Shown here in pieces: positions 51,253 to 62,399 of a stretch of DNA of 64,000 bases. The stretch comes from Endomicrobiaceae bacterium (GTDB taxonomy: Bacteria; Elusimicrobiota; Endomicrobiia; Endomicrobiales; Endomicrobiaceae). Numbering within the stretch: position 1 is the stretch's first letter; each line of letters opens with the position of its first letter. Where the stretch lies: assembly GCA_028711215.1 (NCBI GenBank), contig JAQTSO010000005.1, positions 1 through 64,000 on the forward strand, in the 5' to 3' direction. The notes under the pieces were generated by a model. That model saw nothing but the letters and a program-made list of their open reading frames with translations, did no database searches and was not told the origin of the DNA. Made by a program: the position numbers and the translations under genes.

Positions 51253-53265
51253 TTGCAACCAAATAAATGGATACTGCCAGAACTCAATAAAGAAGAAGAA
51301 TTAAAATTATCTCAAACCAACAATATAAATTCTGTTGTTGCAAAGATTTTGCTTTCCAGAGGATTTGATTCTCAAAAAGCTATAAGCGAATTTTTATTCC
51401 CCAAAAAAGAAGATTTATTTAACCCGTTTTTATTGGATGATTGTTATAAAGCTGTTCTAAGACTCAAAGAAGCAATTGAAAAACAAGACCCCATGCTTAT
51501 TTATGCGGACAGAGATGTTGACGGGATTACTTCTCTTGTAATTTTGTTCAACACAATAAAAACTTTGGGCGGAATTGTTGATTGGTATATTCCGTCAGAT
51601 GAGGGATACGGCATTTCAAAAACTGTTTTGGATAAATACCACAAAGCAGGAATTAAACTGGTTATAAGTGTTGACTGCGGAATATCTTCGGCAGATGAAG
51701 TTTCATATGCAAATACTCTTGGTATGCAGGTTATTATAACGGATCACCATGCACCGCCTGAAATTTTACCTGACGCATATGCAACAGTAAATCCTAAAAA
51801 ATTAAATTGCAATTATCCCTTCAAAGAATTGGCCGGTTGCGGAGTTTCTTTTAAAGTCTCTCAGGCACTGATGCAAACATACGGTAAAAATTTTGATAAA
51901 AATATTTTTATTATTTCATCAAAACAAATTGACGATAATTATAATGTTTTTATACTCAAAATATGTAACGATATTATAATTGAAGAAAAAGAATTATCTG
52001 CAACAAAAAACAATATTAAAATCTTATTTGATTACATAGGGAAATCTGCTGTTGTTACAAATCAAAATAATTCGTTGTTTGATGATTTTGATGATATTGA
52101 AAAGAAAATTATTTACATAGAAAACTCAAATGCAAATATATCCTTAAAAGAAGAAACTTTTTTATTGTTGTCGGAATACAGAAAAGAGGAATTATTACAA
52201 GACAGAAGAATGTCCGGATTTTATGATGACAATATTGATTTAGTATCTCTTGGTACAATTGCCGATATAGTCCCTTTGATAAGTGAAAATAGAATACTAG
52301 TAAAATACGGTTTGGATATTATTAATCAAAATCCGTCAAAAAGATACGGTTTGTTTTTCATTATAGATGAATATATTAAAAATACAAATAATATATCCGC
52401 AAAATCCATATCTTGGAACATAACGCCTGTACTAAATGCCGCAGGCAGAATGGCAAAAGCCGATACGTCCGCCAAATTGCTTTTGGCAGAAGATAAATAT
52501 AAAGCCGAAGATATTTTTATTGAGTTAAAAAAATTAAATAACGATAGAAAACAATTACAGATTGAGAATATTAAACATTTTGAAAAAATACTGCATCAAC
52601 AATGTGATATTGAGAAAGATAAAATTTTAGTAGTTCTGGCAGAAGGACTTGCACACGGTGTTACAGGAATTGTTGCATCTCAATTTGTCAAATCATATTC
52701 AAAACCGACTATTTTGCTAATTTCCGACGGACAATATGCTGTGGGTGCATGCAGGTCAATTGAAGGATTTGATATTGTTAGTGCTCTTGAAAAAACAAAA
52801 GATTTATTGGTTAAATATGGCGGACATTGCCAAGCTGCAGGATTTACGATAGAGATAAATAAAATAGATGAATTCAGAGAAAGATTAAAAGATATTTCAG
52901 AACATTTTATATCTACGGATATGGTAGCAAAAAAAATAAATATTGATTGTGAACTGAAAATAACTGATATAAATAAAAAAACATATACTGATTTAAATTT
53001 ATTAGAACCTTTTGGCAGTGCAAACACTGCTCCAATATTTTTAATGAAAAATGTAGAATTTACGGAAATTTCCAATATAGGACAAACAGGTGAACATTTA
53101 AAATTAAAAGTCTTACAGAACGGAACTTTTGTCAATGCATTATTTTGGCATGGAGTTAAATATGAGGATATGTTAAAATATAAAGGTAAATTTGATATTG
53201 TTTTTAATTTGGAAATGAACAGAGATAACTTACAATTATCAATCATTGATATAAATAATATATAG
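51253..53265 (+). CDS. recJ: Single-stranded-DNA-specific exonuclease RecJ (TTG start), with central insertion
   Basis: DRDVDGITS (DHH-family DxD), ITDHHAPPEILPDAYATVNPK, LVSLGTIADIVPLI, GGHCQAAGFTI. Confidence 0.92.
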   Translation: MQPNKWILPELNKEEELKLSQTNNINSVVAKILLSRGFDSQKAISEFLFPKKEDLFNPFLLDDCYKAVLRLKEAIEKQDPMLIYADRDVDGITSLVILFNTIKTLGGIVDWYIPSDEGYGISKTVLDKYHKAGIKLVISVDCGISSADEVSYANTLGMQVIITDHHAPPEILPDAYATVNPKKLNCNYPFKELAGCGVSFKVSQALMQTYGKNFDKNIFIISSKQIDDNYNVFILKICNDIIIEEKELSATKNNIKILFDYIGKSAVVTNQNNSLFDDFDDIEKKIIYIENSNANISLKEETFLLLSEYRKEELLQDRRMSGFYDDNIDLVSLGTIADIVPLISENRILVKYGLDIINQNPSKRYGLFFIIDEYIKNTNNISAKSISWNITPVLNAAGRMAKADTSAKLLLAEDKYKAEDIFIELKKLNNDRKQLQIENIKHFEKILHQQCDIEKDKILVVLAEGLAHGVTGIVASQFVKSYSKPTILLISDGQYAVGACRSIEGFDIVSALEKTKDLLVKYGGHCQAAGFTIEINKIDEFRERLKDISEHFISTDMVAKKINIDCELKITDINKKTYTDLNLLEPFGSANTAPIFLMKNVEFTEISNIGQTGEHLKLKVLQNGTFVNALFWHGVKYEDMLKYKGKFDIVFNLEMNRDNLQLSIIDINNI

Positions 53266-53278
53266 ACAGGGGGGGGAA

Positions 53279-54160
53279 ATGCAAAAAACAATTGAACCGG
53301 TAAAAATTGCAATTATTGGTGGTAGTGGCATCAGCGAAATAAGTGGGATTGAAAATGTTTCAGAAATAGAAATAGATACTCCTTTCGGAAAACCTTCGGC
53401 ACCTATTACTGTTGGAACTTTAGACGGTGTCAGGTGTGCTTTTTTACCAAGACACGGCAAAGGACATGTTATTTTGCCGAGCGAAATAAATGTCAGAGCA
53501 AATATTTATGCTCTTAAATTGATAGGTGTAGAACAAATTGTGGCATTAACGGCCGTTGGTTCTTTGCAGGACTCAATAAAGCCAAAAGATTTTGTAATAC
53601 CTGAACAAGTATTTGACAGAACTAAAAACAGAATAAATACATTTTTTGGAAACGGTGTAGTTGCACATGTTGGTTTTGCAGATCCTTTCTGTAATGAAGT
53701 CAGGGATATTATTCATAAAACAGTCTCTGAACTGGGCATAACCCATCATTTCAGCGATACAACGTATGTTTGTATCGACGGACCCCAATTTTCTACAAGA
53801 GCAGAATCAAAAGTAAACAGAGCAAACGGCTTTTCCATAGTCGGGATGACTGCCATACCTGAGTCAAAATTGGCAAGAGAAGCTGAAATATGTTATGCAA
53901 ATATTTCATTGGTTACCGATTATGACGTTTGGAAAATCGGGGAAGAAGTCGGTGTTGAAAAAGTTTTGGAAGTAATGGCTGCAAATATAAATACCTGTAA
54001 AAAACTAATTAAACAATTGATACCAAAATTAGCACAAAGACAAATAGCATGCCAGTGCAGTTCAGCTTTAAAATATGCTGTACAATCGGCACCGGAAACA
54101 ATAAAAAAAGCACCGTCATATCCGGCACTAAAATTATTTTTGGAGAAGTACTTTAAATAG
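53279..54160 (+). CDS. mtnP: S-methyl-5'-thioadenosine phosphorylase family
   Basis: IAIIGGSGISEI, FLPRHGKGHVILPSEINVRANIYALK, GPQFSTRAESK. Confidence 0.9.
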   Translation: MQKTIEPVKIAIIGGSGISEISGIENVSEIEIDTPFGKPSAPITVGTLDGVRCAFLPRHGKGHVILPSEINVRANIYALKLIGVEQIVALTAVGSLQDSIKPKDFVIPEQVFDRTKNRINTFFGNGVVAHVGFADPFCNEVRDIIHKTVSELGITHHFSDTTYVCIDGPQFSTRAESKVNRANGFSIVGMTAIPESKLAREAEICYANISLVTDYDVWKIGEEVGVEKVLEVMAANINTCKKLIKQLIPKLAQRQIACQCSSALKYAVQSAPETIKKAPSYPALKLFLEKYFK

Positions 54161-54168
54161 AGGATATT

Positions 54169-55068
54169 ATGTCTGTTTTAATAGTCGGTTCCGTTGCTCT
54201 TGATACAATTGAAGCAGGCGGTAGAAAAGTAAAAGAAGCTTTAGGAGGTTCAGCTGTTTATGCTTCCGTTGCCTCTTCTTTTCTTACCAAAACAGCAGTC
54301 ATTTCTGTTGTCGGAAAAGATTTTCCAAAAAAACATATTGACGTATTAAAAAAACATAAAATAGATATATCGGAATTAAAAATTTCAGAAGGAAGAACTT
54401 TCAGATGGACAGGAAAATATTCTTGTGATTTTAATCAAGCCCATACATTAGATACACAATTAAATGTTTTTGAAAGATTTAAACCGATAGTGTGTGAAAA
54501 AAATAAAAATATTGACTATTTGCTTTTAGCGAACATTGACCCTGATATACAATTTGAGGTTTTAAAAAATATATGTAACGTAAAGATTGTTGCATTAGAT
54601 ACAATGAATTTATGGATAACAACAAAATTAAAAAAACTCAAAAAACTTTTAAAATTGGTTGATATACTGTTTATAAATGAAGATGAAGCAAAACAACTCA
54701 GCAATAGCAAAAATTTGCTCTTGTCGGTAAAAGCAATATCTAAAATGGGACCGAAAATTATTATTATCAAAAGAGGGGAATTTGGTGCAATGCTTTTCAA
54801 AACTAATGAACTCTTTTTCGTCCCTTCATATCCGTTGGAAAAAATCACAGATACAACAGGTGCCGGCGATACTTTTGCAGGAGCATTTGTTTCATACATT
54901 TCATACATTAAAAATATTGAAATAAAAACGCTAAAAAATGCAATGTTTTATGCTACTGTTATGGCTTCTTTTAATATTGAATCTTTTAGTGTTAGTAAAT
55001 TATCCAATTTAACAAAAAAAGAAATATCTTCCAGACTAAAAATGTTAAAAAAAATAACGGAGTTATAA
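54169..55068 (+). CDS. PfkB-family carbohydrate/nucleoside kinase
   Basis: LGGSAVYASVASSFL, IIIKRGEFGAMLF, DTTGAGDTFAGAFVSYI. Confidence 0.9.
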   Translation: MSVLIVGSVALDTIEAGGRKVKEALGGSAVYASVASSFLTKTAVISVVGKDFPKKHIDVLKKHKIDISELKISEGRTFRWTGKYSCDFNQAHTLDTQLNVFERFKPIVCEKNKNIDYLLLANIDPDIQFEVLKNICNVKIVALDTMNLWITTKLKKLKKLLKLVDILFINEDEAKQLSNSKNLLLSVKAISKMGPKIIIIKRGEFGAMLFKTNELFFVPSYPLEKITDTTGAGDTFAGAFVSYISYIKNIEIKTLKNAMFYATVMASFNIESFSVSKLSNLTKKEISSRLKMLKKITEL

Positions 55069-55073
55069 TATTT

Positions 55074-55478
55074 ATGAAAAATGAAAAAGAACTCTATGAA
55101 AAATTATTAAACATTGCTAAAGAAGCAAGTAAAACCAGTTATAGTCCCTATTCAAAATTTAAAGTAGGTTGTGCCGTTTTATGTGATAATGGGGAAATTT
55201 ATTTTGGAACAAATATTGAAAATGCATCATACGGGCTTACAATTTGTGCAGAAAGAGTTGCTATTTTCAATGCTGTTTCAAACGGTGTAAAAAAAATAAA
55301 AGCAGTCGCAGTTTATACCGACAAAAAAGATATTACGCCTTGCGGAGCATGCAGGCAGGTAATCTTTGAATTTTCAAAAGATGCAGATATTATTTATAAT
55401 TCAAAAAATAACAAAATAAAAGTTACAAATATAAAATCTTTATTGCCAAATTCTTTTTGTTGTAAATCATTAAAATGA
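55074..55478 (+). CDS. cdd: Cytidine deaminase
   Basis: SYSPYSKFKVGCAVL, NIENASYGLTICAERVAIFNAV, TPCGACRQVIFEF. Confidence 0.96.
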   Translation: MKNEKELYEKLLNIAKEASKTSYSPYSKFKVGCAVLCDNGEIYFGTNIENASYGLTICAERVAIFNAVSNGVKKIKAVAVYTDKKDITPCGACRQVIFEFSKDADIIYNSKNNKIKVTNIKSLLPNSFCCKSLK

Positions 55479-57505
55479 AAAAAATATATTTTGTAATCAT
55501 ACTTTTATTTTTTGCACCTATAACCTTCGCACAGCAAAACACATTTGTAAAAATTGCAGGAGACAAACAATTAGGCTTAAAAGATATACCGCTAAAAGAA
55601 GAATTTACTATCCAGCTGTTAGATACAAAAAAACAACCGCTAAAAAACACTGAGGTTGAATTTTCAATAATACAGGACTCAATATTACAGGACTCCAAAA
55701 ATTTATCCTATTTACAAAAACATAAAATTTCAACAAATGAAAACGGTTACGCAAAAACAAAACTTGTAATCGGTAAAAAATCGGATGAAAAAATCATTGT
55801 TTTGGTCACTTCAGAAAACACAAAGCCGGTTTATTTTACGGTCTCGGTTTTAGGGAAAAACTGGCTTCTTTTAATGTTTGCCGGTATTTTAGGCGGAACA
55901 GCTTTGCTTCTTTTTTCTATGTTTAAGATAAACTTGGCATTTGAAAAAATTGTCGGTCAAAACATGAGAACAATTTTAACAAACTTTACATCCACAAAAT
56001 TAAAGGGTTTTTTAACAGGTTTATCCATTACCGGATTAAACCAATCAAGTTCTGCAACTGCCCTTTTACAAATAAGTCTTGTAAGTGCAGGACTACTCTC
56101 ATTTCAGCAATCAATGGCAGTAACAATGGGATCGTCTATAGGTTCTACAATAACAGGACAATTGGTTGCTTTTAGGCTTGTAGACTATGCTTTGCTAATT
56201 GTTTCCTTGGGATTTTTTATTTCATTTTTTTCCTCAAAAAAAAAGATAGCAAGTTTTGGTGATATTATTTTCGGATTCGGGTTATTATTTTTCAGTATGA
56301 AAATAATGTCAGATTCAATGTTGCCTGTAACTCTAAATACAAATTTATTAGATACCATTGCAACCATAAAATCACCGATTTTTGCTATATTTGTAGGATT
56401 TTGTTTTACCGTATTGATTCAATCAAGCGGAGCTACTGTAGGTATTACAATAGTACTTGCTTCATCAGGAATATTATCTCTGATGCAGGCTATATGCATT
56501 TGTTTGGGGGCACAGGTGGGAACTTGTATAACATCTGTAATTGCTTCTATAAATCAAACACGGGCAGGAAGAAGGGTTATGTTATGGCATTTTACTTTTC
56601 AAACTTTGGGAGTATTAATAATTATGCCACTTTTATTTATAAATTATAATGATAATCCGGTTTGGTTATCTTTTACCAAATTCATTACAAATAAAATATT
56701 ACACTCAAATGATATTGCAAGAGAAATTGCGATGTCTCATACGATGGTTGCAATTATAACATCATTAGCAGTATTACCGGTACTGCCGTTATTCTACAAA
56801 TTGATTTTATTTATATATCCAAGAAAATTATCGGAAAATCCTACAGCACCGATTTTTATAGATGACAAATATATATCACAAACGAATAAAGCATTAGAAC
56901 TATCGAAGAAAGAAATTTTAAGAGTATCTGAAATTTTAATGGAAATAGTTAAAGGTTCTATTCGTCTATTAGAAACAAGGCATGAGGAAATTGGTGAAAA
57001 AATTGCTTCTCAAGCTTTTCGCATCAGATTATTAACAAGTAAAATTGTTCCATATTTGTCAAAAATAGGACAAAACCAACTTTCTCAACAACAATCAAAA
57101 CATGAAATATCTTTGTTGTATATTATTGCGGATTTTGAACAAATTGCAGATATTATTGAACGTAATTTAATGTTTGTCGCCCATGAAAAAATTAAAAGGA
57201 ATTTGAGGTTTTCGGATGAAGGGTTAAATGATATAAGACAATTACATAATATTATTTCTTCGAATTGTTCAAAGGTAATAAATTCATTTGATAAAGACGA
57301 TATTGTCACCGCAAAAGAAATTATTAATTCGGTTTCAGAATTACACAATACCGTACATCAATTTAAGAAAAAACATATTACAAGATTACAAGCAGGTTTA
57401 CAGGAATCAATAGAAACTTCGGGATTGCATATGGATGTTCTTGACCAATATACAAGAATAAATGATATCTTAGCTGATATTGCTTCCACTGTTTCTAAAC
57501 AGTAG
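55475..57505 (+). CDS. Na/Pi-cotransporter II-like protein with N-terminal signal peptide/Ig-like domain and PhoU-like C-terminus
   Basis: Signal peptide, Ig-like VEFSI...NENGYAKTKLVIG, GLSITGLNQSSSATALLQISL and VLIQSSGATVGITI QSS motifs. Confidence 0.85.
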   Translation: MKKIYFVIILLFFAPITFAQQNTFVKIAGDKQLGLKDIPLKEEFTIQLLDTKKQPLKNTEVEFSIIQDSILQDSKNLSYLQKHKISTNENGYAKTKLVIGKKSDEKIIVLVTSENTKPVYFTVSVLGKNWLLLMFAGILGGTALLLFSMFKINLAFEKIVGQNMRTILTNFTSTKLKGFLTGLSITGLNQSSSATALLQISLVSAGLLSFQQSMAVTMGSSIGSTITGQLVAFRLVDYALLIVSLGFFISFFSSKKKIASFGDIIFGFGLLFFSMKIMSDSMLPVTLNTNLLDTIATIKSPIFAIFVGFCFTVLIQSSGATVGITIVLASSGILSLMQAICICLGAQVGTCITSVIASINQTRAGRRVMLWHFTFQTLGVLIIMPLLFINYNDNPVWLSFTKFITNKILHSNDIAREIAMSHTMVAIITSLAVLPVLPLFYKLILFIYPRKLSENPTAPIFIDDKYISQTNKALELSKKEILRVSEILMEIVKGSIRLLETRHEEIGEKIASQAFRIRLLTSKIVPYLSKIGQNQLSQQQSKHEISLLYIIADFEQIADIIERNLMFVAHEKIKRNLRFSDEGLNDIRQLHNIISSNCSKVINSFDKDDIVTAKEIINSVSELHNTVHQFKKKHITRLQAGLQESIETSGLHMDVLDQYTRINDILADIASTVSKQ

Positions 57506-57564
57506 AATTTCTCAAAAATCAATTAGTAGTATTAAAACAAGTGATTATATCAATATATTGTTGT

Positions 57565-57593
57565 TTGACAACCAAAAAATATTTTTGTATTAT
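57565..57593 (+). promoter_or_regulatory. purA promoter
   Basis: TTGACA-17 bp-TATTAT; about 130-nt leader follows. Confidence 0.75.
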
Positions 57594-57711
57594 AAATGAG
57601 GTTTAAGTGCTGAAGGTTCCTAGTTATAGTTAAAAGTTTTAAACCAAGTAAAAAATCTTCAATTTGAAACAAAAAAATAATACTGAACTAAGGCGAATAA
57701 TTTTGGCTTAG

Positions 57712-59025
<1,314 letters not shown>

Positions 59026-59078
59026 AAGTTTTGTCTTATGTCAGTATTTTAAATTTTTCTTATTTCATTTAATAAGTT

Positions 59079-60449
59079 TCAGTCATTAGTATCAATTTTA
59101 TAATATCCGGGTATTTCCATTATTTTGTAAATGTCTATACCGAATTTTTTAAATCGGTTTTGCTCAATATACATCTTACTATATTTTTTACCAAAAAATT
59201 CTTCTGAAGATAGTAATATTTTACAGTTATTGTTTGAATTTAAAAATATTTTTTTGAACAAAATAGCTGCTTGGATATCATATTTATTCGTCAATCCATC
59301 TCTGGCAAATCGTTGGATAGATATTTTTTCATTATTTTCCATATATTCAAGAATCTCATAATTAAAACGATTATTTTTGTTCGCGTAGATTAGAGTACTT
59401 ATTAAAAATGATGCCATTAATACAATATTAGCAATTTTTATATATGTATATTTTAGTTTTATTTTGAATACTGATATAAAAATTAAAAATAACATACATA
59501 AAAATACAAGATATAAATTCAACATTCTATAAAAAACACCTTGTATAGGGGTTATTTGCAACACCGTATAAAAAACTATAGTAAAAAAAATAATTGAAAT
59601 AATTTTTAAGTATTTATCATATTTAGTTTTTAAGATTGATATAATAATAATTGAGAATATTGCTGATATAAAATATATAAAATTTAAATCTCTTAGCATG
59701 CTAAATTTCCAATAATCATTAAATAGGGAAAATGGAAACAATATACAATATATATTAAAAATTAATGCGATGATTAATATAATAAAACTAGAAATAAGCA
59801 CTATTTTATTTGGGGGGCTTATATTTTTTGTTTTGAAATACTTATTTATCCCAAAAAACAACAGCATCGGTATAAAAACAACTACATTTGGATGAGAACT
59901 AATTAAAAATATTGAAAAAATCATCAAAGTAATTAAATTAAATAATTTCAATTTATCGTAATTGATATAAAAATATATAATAAAAATTATCCATAGAAAT
60001 AATGAACTAAATAGACTCTCTGCTAACATAACATATTTCATATAAACCGTACAAACCAAAAATGACAAAAGAATAATTTCAAAAGTTTCTTTTTTATCTT
60101 TTGGGATATTAATATAAATGATACTTAAAAAAATAATCGGAGAAAAGTATACCCAAAATGTAAAAATACTTAAAAGGTATTTAATATCTACAATGCCAAT
60201 AAAAATACTAAAAATAACTGAAAATTGTGGCAACATTGTAGAAAAATAGCGAACAATATATTGATAATTGCCAATATTTTCACTGCCATACAAAATATCA
60301 TTGAACACCAATGATGCAAAAAATTGACGAGAATTATCAAGTATTAACCCTATATGAGAATGGGTATTTATAACAGCAATAATGAAAAAACAACTGCTGA
60401 CTAATATTATTGAAAAATGTTTTTTTAATATTTTAAAAATTTGTTTCAT
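59079..60449 (-). CDS. Polytopic membrane protein of unknown function, related to 24260-25672
   Basis: Many TM segments; SSHPNVVVFIPML; IIYINIPKDKKETFEIILLSFL segment matches the lon-linked gene. Confidence 0.55.
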   Translation of the reverse strand: MKQIFKILKKHFSIILVSSCFFIIAVINTHSHIGLILDNSRQFFASLVFNDILYGSENIGNYQYIVRYFSTMLPQFSVIFSIFIGIVDIKYLLSIFTFWVYFSPIIFLSIIYINIPKDKKETFEIILLSFLVCTVYMKYVMLAESLFSSLFLWIIFIIYFYINYDKLKLFNLITLMIFSIFLISSHPNVVVFIPMLLFFGINKYFKTKNISPPNKIVLISSFIILIIALIFNIYCILFPFSLFNDYWKFSMLRDLNFIYFISAIFSIIIISILKTKYDKYLKIISIIFFTIVFYTVLQITPIQGVFYRMLNLYLVFLCMLFLIFISVFKIKLKYTYIKIANIVLMASFLISTLIYANKNNRFNYEILEYMENNEKISIQRFARDGLTNKYDIQAAILFKKIFLNSNNNCKILLSSEEFFGKKYSKMYIEQNRFKKFGIDIYKIMEIPGYYKIDTND

Positions 60450-60570
60450 AAATTTAATAATTTGGCTTTTTTATATTAACACTTTGAAAACAAAAAAACA
60501 ATAAAACCTTGTATTTATTTTATTTTTTCAATAGAATAAAACAAAATCAAATATTATGAAAGAGGGTATA

Positions 60571-61242
60571 ATGTTAGTAAAACTTTTGAAATGGACAAAA
60601 GAACCGGAAAAAACATGTGCAATAGCAGGAAGATTGTGTTATTCATCAGTCGGTGTTGAAGAACTTGATAAAAAACTTGATGAACATAAAATAAAAGATA
60701 TTTTAATTAAAATAGTCAAATCCGGACATTTATCTGTTCTGGAACATGCATCTTTTACTTTCGCAATAGAAGGGGTTTCAAGAGCTTTGCTTGCACAACT
60801 TACAAGGCACAGAATAGCCTCGTTTTCGGTACAAAGCCAAAGATATGTTAAATTTAAAAACGGCATAGACTGCGTTGTTCCTCCGATAATTAAAAAAAAC
60901 AAAGAACTATTAAAAGAATATCAGGAATTTTTAAAAACTTCCGAAAAATATTATGAGAAACTCTTAAATGCGGAAATCCCTGCAGAAGATGCCCGTTATG
61001 TGCTGCCTAATGCCGCATCAACAAAAATAGTTTTAACGATGAATGTAAGAGAATTGAGACATTTCTTTGCATTAAGATGTTGCAATAGAGCACAATGGGA
61101 AATACGAGATATGTCTTGCAGAATGTTAAAGCTTGCAAAAGAAATTGCCCCGATTTTATTTGAAACAGCCGGTCCTGACTGTGTTTCTGTGGGATGTACT
61201 GAGACTATGCCATGCAACAATCCTTGGAAAAAATTCAAATAA
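60571..61242 (+). CDS. thyX: Flavin-dependent thymidylate synthase
   Basis: LEHASFTFAIEGVSRALLAQLTRHRIASFSVQSQRYV (ThyX RHR...S motif); ATG 60571 has AGAGGG just upstream. Confidence 0.95.
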   Translation: MLVKLLKWTKEPEKTCAIAGRLCYSSVGVEELDKKLDEHKIKDILIKIVKSGHLSVLEHASFTFAIEGVSRALLAQLTRHRIASFSVQSQRYVKFKNGIDCVVPPIIKKNKELLKEYQEFLKTSEKYYEKLLNAEIPAEDARYVLPNAASTKIVLTMNVRELRHFFALRCCNRAQWEIRDMSCRMLKLAKEIAPILFETAGPDCVSVGCTETMPCNNPWKKFK

Positions 61243-61243
61243 T

Positions 61244-61383
61244 ACATTATATCGGCTTCACTATTTTGGCTACAGTTTTGTAATTTTAAAACTCATTTAC
61301 CGGTCCGTTTCTCTTCCCTTATGTAAACTTCATTTTAAAATTACTTCACTTCGCCTAAAATATTGAAGTCTTTAACAACAAAA
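61244..61383 (+). repeat. Dispersed structured intergenic element, copy B
   Basis: Homologous to 9849-9985, same orientation, arms 61280-61291/61333-61344. Confidence 0.85.
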
Positions 61384-61552
61384 ATTCAAAGTTTGAAGTC
61401 TTTAAAAGACTTAACAACTCAAATCTTTACAATGAAATCAAGAGTTTTTATTGAATTAAAAGAAAAAATTTAGTTTAATTGCTTTGAAGTATTTACACTA
61501 AATAATCTTTTTGATATTATATCCGTGTAGTTATCTAAAACAGAGGGGAAAC

Positions 61553-62383
61553 ATGTCAAAAAAAAATCAGAAGAATAGTAAAATTGAAAAAAAAGAGATA
61601 AGTGCAAAATCTGCTGAAAAAACCGATACAAACAAAGAAACTAAATCACAAAATGAAAGTATAGATATACATTATCCTGCCCATAAGTCGTCTGAAAATT
61701 TCGATAAAAATATTATAATTGTTATTATATGTTTTATAATCATATTTTCTATCGTTATTATTGAAAAAAATTGTTATACAAAAAACATAAAAGACAATGA
61801 TAATATAAACCAGACATATAATATTCAAATTACATCCGAACCCATAACTCAATTTGCCGTAGGACCTGAAAAAATAACAGAAGAACCAAAAGTTATAGAA
61901 GAAAAACAACCCACTGAAACCCCTAAAGAAATACAACAAAAACAAACAAACAAAATAATACACGTTGAAGCAAATGATGAAGATGAAGAACCTATGTTTA
62001 CAATAGAACCTTTAAAAGAAGAACCTGTATCTGATCGACTTATTACCACCACAGATATGAGCTCTCAAGAACCTTCTGAAATAATATTAGATTTTACTTC
62101 CGATTATAAATTTACACAAGAGCACAAATCTTATTTAATTGAAAAACTTGATATATCAAAAAAATTAGGACATTCAAACAATGTTATCATTTACGGCTAT
62201 GTAAATGATTCAGAAAAAGAAGAAAGTAACATAAAACAATCATTAGAATTAGCAAATTCTGTAGCTGATTATTTAGCAAAAAACGGATATATACCGGTTT
62301 CAGTTCAAGGAAGAGGCTCGGAAGATTTAGAAGATAATAACACTACCAGAAAAGTAGAAATACAGTTACTTCAATACCGATAA
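61553..62383 (+). CDS. Single-TM protein with Pro/Glu-rich linker and OmpA-like C-terminal domain
   Basis: Lys-rich N-term, TM IIIVIICFIIIFSIVII, C-terminal SLELANSVADYLAKNGY...VQGRGSEDLEDNNTTRKVEIQL. Confidence 0.6.
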   Translation: MSKKNQKNSKIEKKEISAKSAEKTDTNKETKSQNESIDIHYPAHKSSENFDKNIIIVIICFIIIFSIVIIEKNCYTKNIKDNDNINQTYNIQITSEPITQFAVGPEKITEEPKVIEEKQPTETPKEIQQKQTNKIIHVEANDEDEEPMFTIEPLKEEPVSDRLITTTDMSSQEPSEIILDFTSDYKFTQEHKSYLIEKLDISKKLGHSNNVIIYGYVNDSEKEESNIKQSLELANSVADYLAKNGYIPVSVQGRGSEDLEDNNTTRKVEIQLLQYR

Positions 62384-62399
62384 AACATTTAAATTTGAA

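Noticed and set aside
52680-53312. 210-aa antisense ORF over recJ
   Set aside because: Despite its length it mirrors recJ coding sequence and has no recognisable domain or RBS
57600-57660. Possible preQ1-I riboswitch because of GGTTCCTAGTTATAG
   Set aside because: The P1 3' strand and CACCCTCT-like segment are absent, so the fold does not match
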